The translations under genes were made by a program, and so were the position numbers. Below the pieces are notes generated by a model. The model saw only the letters and a program-made list of their open reading frames with translations, did not search any database and was not told where the DNA came from. A stretch of 5,934 nt of DNA from Chloroflexi bacterium UBA5177 (lineage in GTDB: Bacteria; Chloroflexota; UBA5177). The DNA lies in contig DHWR01000026.1 of NCBI GenBank assembly GCA_002413265.1, positions 3,796 to 9,729 on the forward strand. The letters are read 5' to 3'. Shown one piece after another: positions 5,178 to 5,934 of the stretch. Numbering within the stretch: the stretch's first letter is position 1; the number at the start of each line of letters is the position of its first letter.

Positions 5178-5899
5178 CTAGATCGGAGCGGGAAGGTTGG
5201 AGCCACCGGGCGGCACTTGGGTGACCGCGACCGGAGTATGGTTGCTGGATCCTCGCAGCACGATTAGGAACAGCCACACGCCAAGCACCGCCATCGCAAT
5301 TGTGGGGACCTGAATGTGCCACGTGATCGATGTGCTGAAGCCGACGTAGATTGCCAGGTAGAGAATCACCCCCAGGATCAAAGTTCCGTTCGGCGCCATG
5401 GCTCTGAACCTCCAGGCGATGGCGGCAGGAATCAGAAGTAGCGTCAGATCGTGTATTAGAACGTGCTGACCGACGAGCAGGGTGACGACTACGGCGATCC
5501 CAAACGGTAACTCGATGCTGCGGCTCTTGACGGCCGCCATGCCCATGACTCCAAGGGCAATGAGATCGAGCACGATGCTCAGCGGTGCGGCAATTGGGGC
5601 GGGGAAGAGGAGTCGGGTGAACCCGACAAGGCTGCGGTTCGCACTGGGTGTAAATCCTCCGACGCTGCTTCCCCAACTTGCCGCGTGGGCCAACGTTTGG
5701 ATATACGAAGTGTCGATGGACCAGCCCAGAACGAAAATCGGTCCGACGAACAACACGGCTGCAGTGGCAACAAAGGCAGCGAGCGAGTGATAGCGGCGCT
5801 GAATCACCAGGACCAATAGGAAGGCCACGGCATACTGCGGCTTGATCAGCGTGAGTCCGAGCGCCACGCCGGCGATGCGATCCCGGTCCGTGCGCAAGG
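5178..5899 (-). CDS. Polytopic membrane glycosyltransferase, GT87/DUF2029-like, 5'-truncated
   Basis: Partial gene: about 240 C-terminal residues, the N-terminal part being cut off by the adapter at the contig end. The TTG at 5897 is internal. The fragment is strongly hydrophobic, with six to seven likely transmembrane helices. It keeps motifs seen in GT87 (DUF2029) enzymes: LIKPQYA (17-23, counting from that TTG), a GGFTPSANRSLVG loop (80-92) and HDLTLLLIPAAIAW (149-162). GT87 members are GT-C fold enzymes using polyprenyl-phosphate sugars; the mycobacterial PimE mannosyltransferase is a known example. The catalytic acidic residue of the first extracellular loop lies in the missing part. The tail after about 215 is polar and Pro-rich. 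Stop TAG. No terminator separates it from the downstream operon. Substrate unknown. Confidence 0.75.
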
Positions 5900-5934
5900 C
5901 TGTCTCTTATACACATCTCCGAGCCCACGAGACC
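5900..5934. other. Nextera/Tn5 sequencing adapter (artefact)
   Basis: Bases 5900-5918 are CTGTCTCTTATACACATCT, the 19-base Tn5 mosaic end. Bases 5919-5933 are CCGAGCCCACGAGAC, the rest of the standard Nextera transposase adapter; the last base would be the first index base. It is untrimmed library sequence and not genomic DNA. Anything translated from it is spurious, including an apparent N-terminus MGSEMCIRDS on the - strand. Confidence 0.97.

Noticed and set aside
5900..5918. Tn5 mosaic end as evidence of a natural transposon
   Set aside because: It continues directly into the synthetic Nextera adapter at the contig edge, so it is a library artefact.
5065..5928. Long open frame on the - strand overlapping the glycosyltransferase and tRNA
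   Set aside because: It starts inside the sequencing adapter, runs through the tRNA and promoter, and its product has no membrane pattern; the overlapping frame encodes a convincing GT87-like protein.

Overview
This is the end of a metagenome-style, GC-rich bacterial contig carrying core translation and secretion genes. The layout is a 5'-truncated murJ (lipid II flippase) on the + strand, then convergent to it on the - strand (in transcription order) a partial GT87-type membrane glycosyltransferase, tRNA-Trp(CCA), secE, nusG, rplK, rplA, rplJ and rplL. Both ends are cut. murJ runs off position 1. The glycosyltransferase runs into the last 35 bases, which are not genomic: they are a Nextera/Tn5 sequencing adapter.

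The order tRNA-Trp, secE, nusG, rplK, rplA, rplJ, rplL is a conserved bacterial cluster. Two usual partners are absent. There is no rpmG between the tRNA and secE, and no rpoB/rpoC after rplL, where a perfect 13-bp hairpin ends the operon against the convergent murJ. The proteins and the detached rpoBC suggest a Chloroflexota-like or related lineage. That placement is inference and weak; no phylogenetic marker was searched.

The regulatory layout is clear. A good sigma70-type promoter (TTGACT, 18-base spacer, TATACT) lies just after the glycosyltransferase stop codon and drives tRNA-Trp and the genes below it. The 275-base gap between rplA and rplJ is not empty. It holds two copies of a palindromic repeat, a possible internal -10 box, a well-preserved ribosomal protein L10 leader RNA, and a terminator hairpin. 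The 3' arm of the L10 leader can instead pair with the 5' arm of that hairpin, as expected of an L10-responsive attenuator. A third repeat copy sits between rplJ and rplL.

Functionally, SecE anchors the SecYEG translocon, NusG tunes transcription elongation and its coupling to translation, L11, L1, L10 and L12 build the ribosomal L1 and GTPase stalks, and MurJ exports the cell-wall precursor. I see no undescribed defence, mobile or biosynthetic system. The points most worth checking are the attenuator, the repeat family at operon gene boundaries, an 11-residue duplication in the L12-binding helix of L10, and an altered loop in the drug-binding region of L11.
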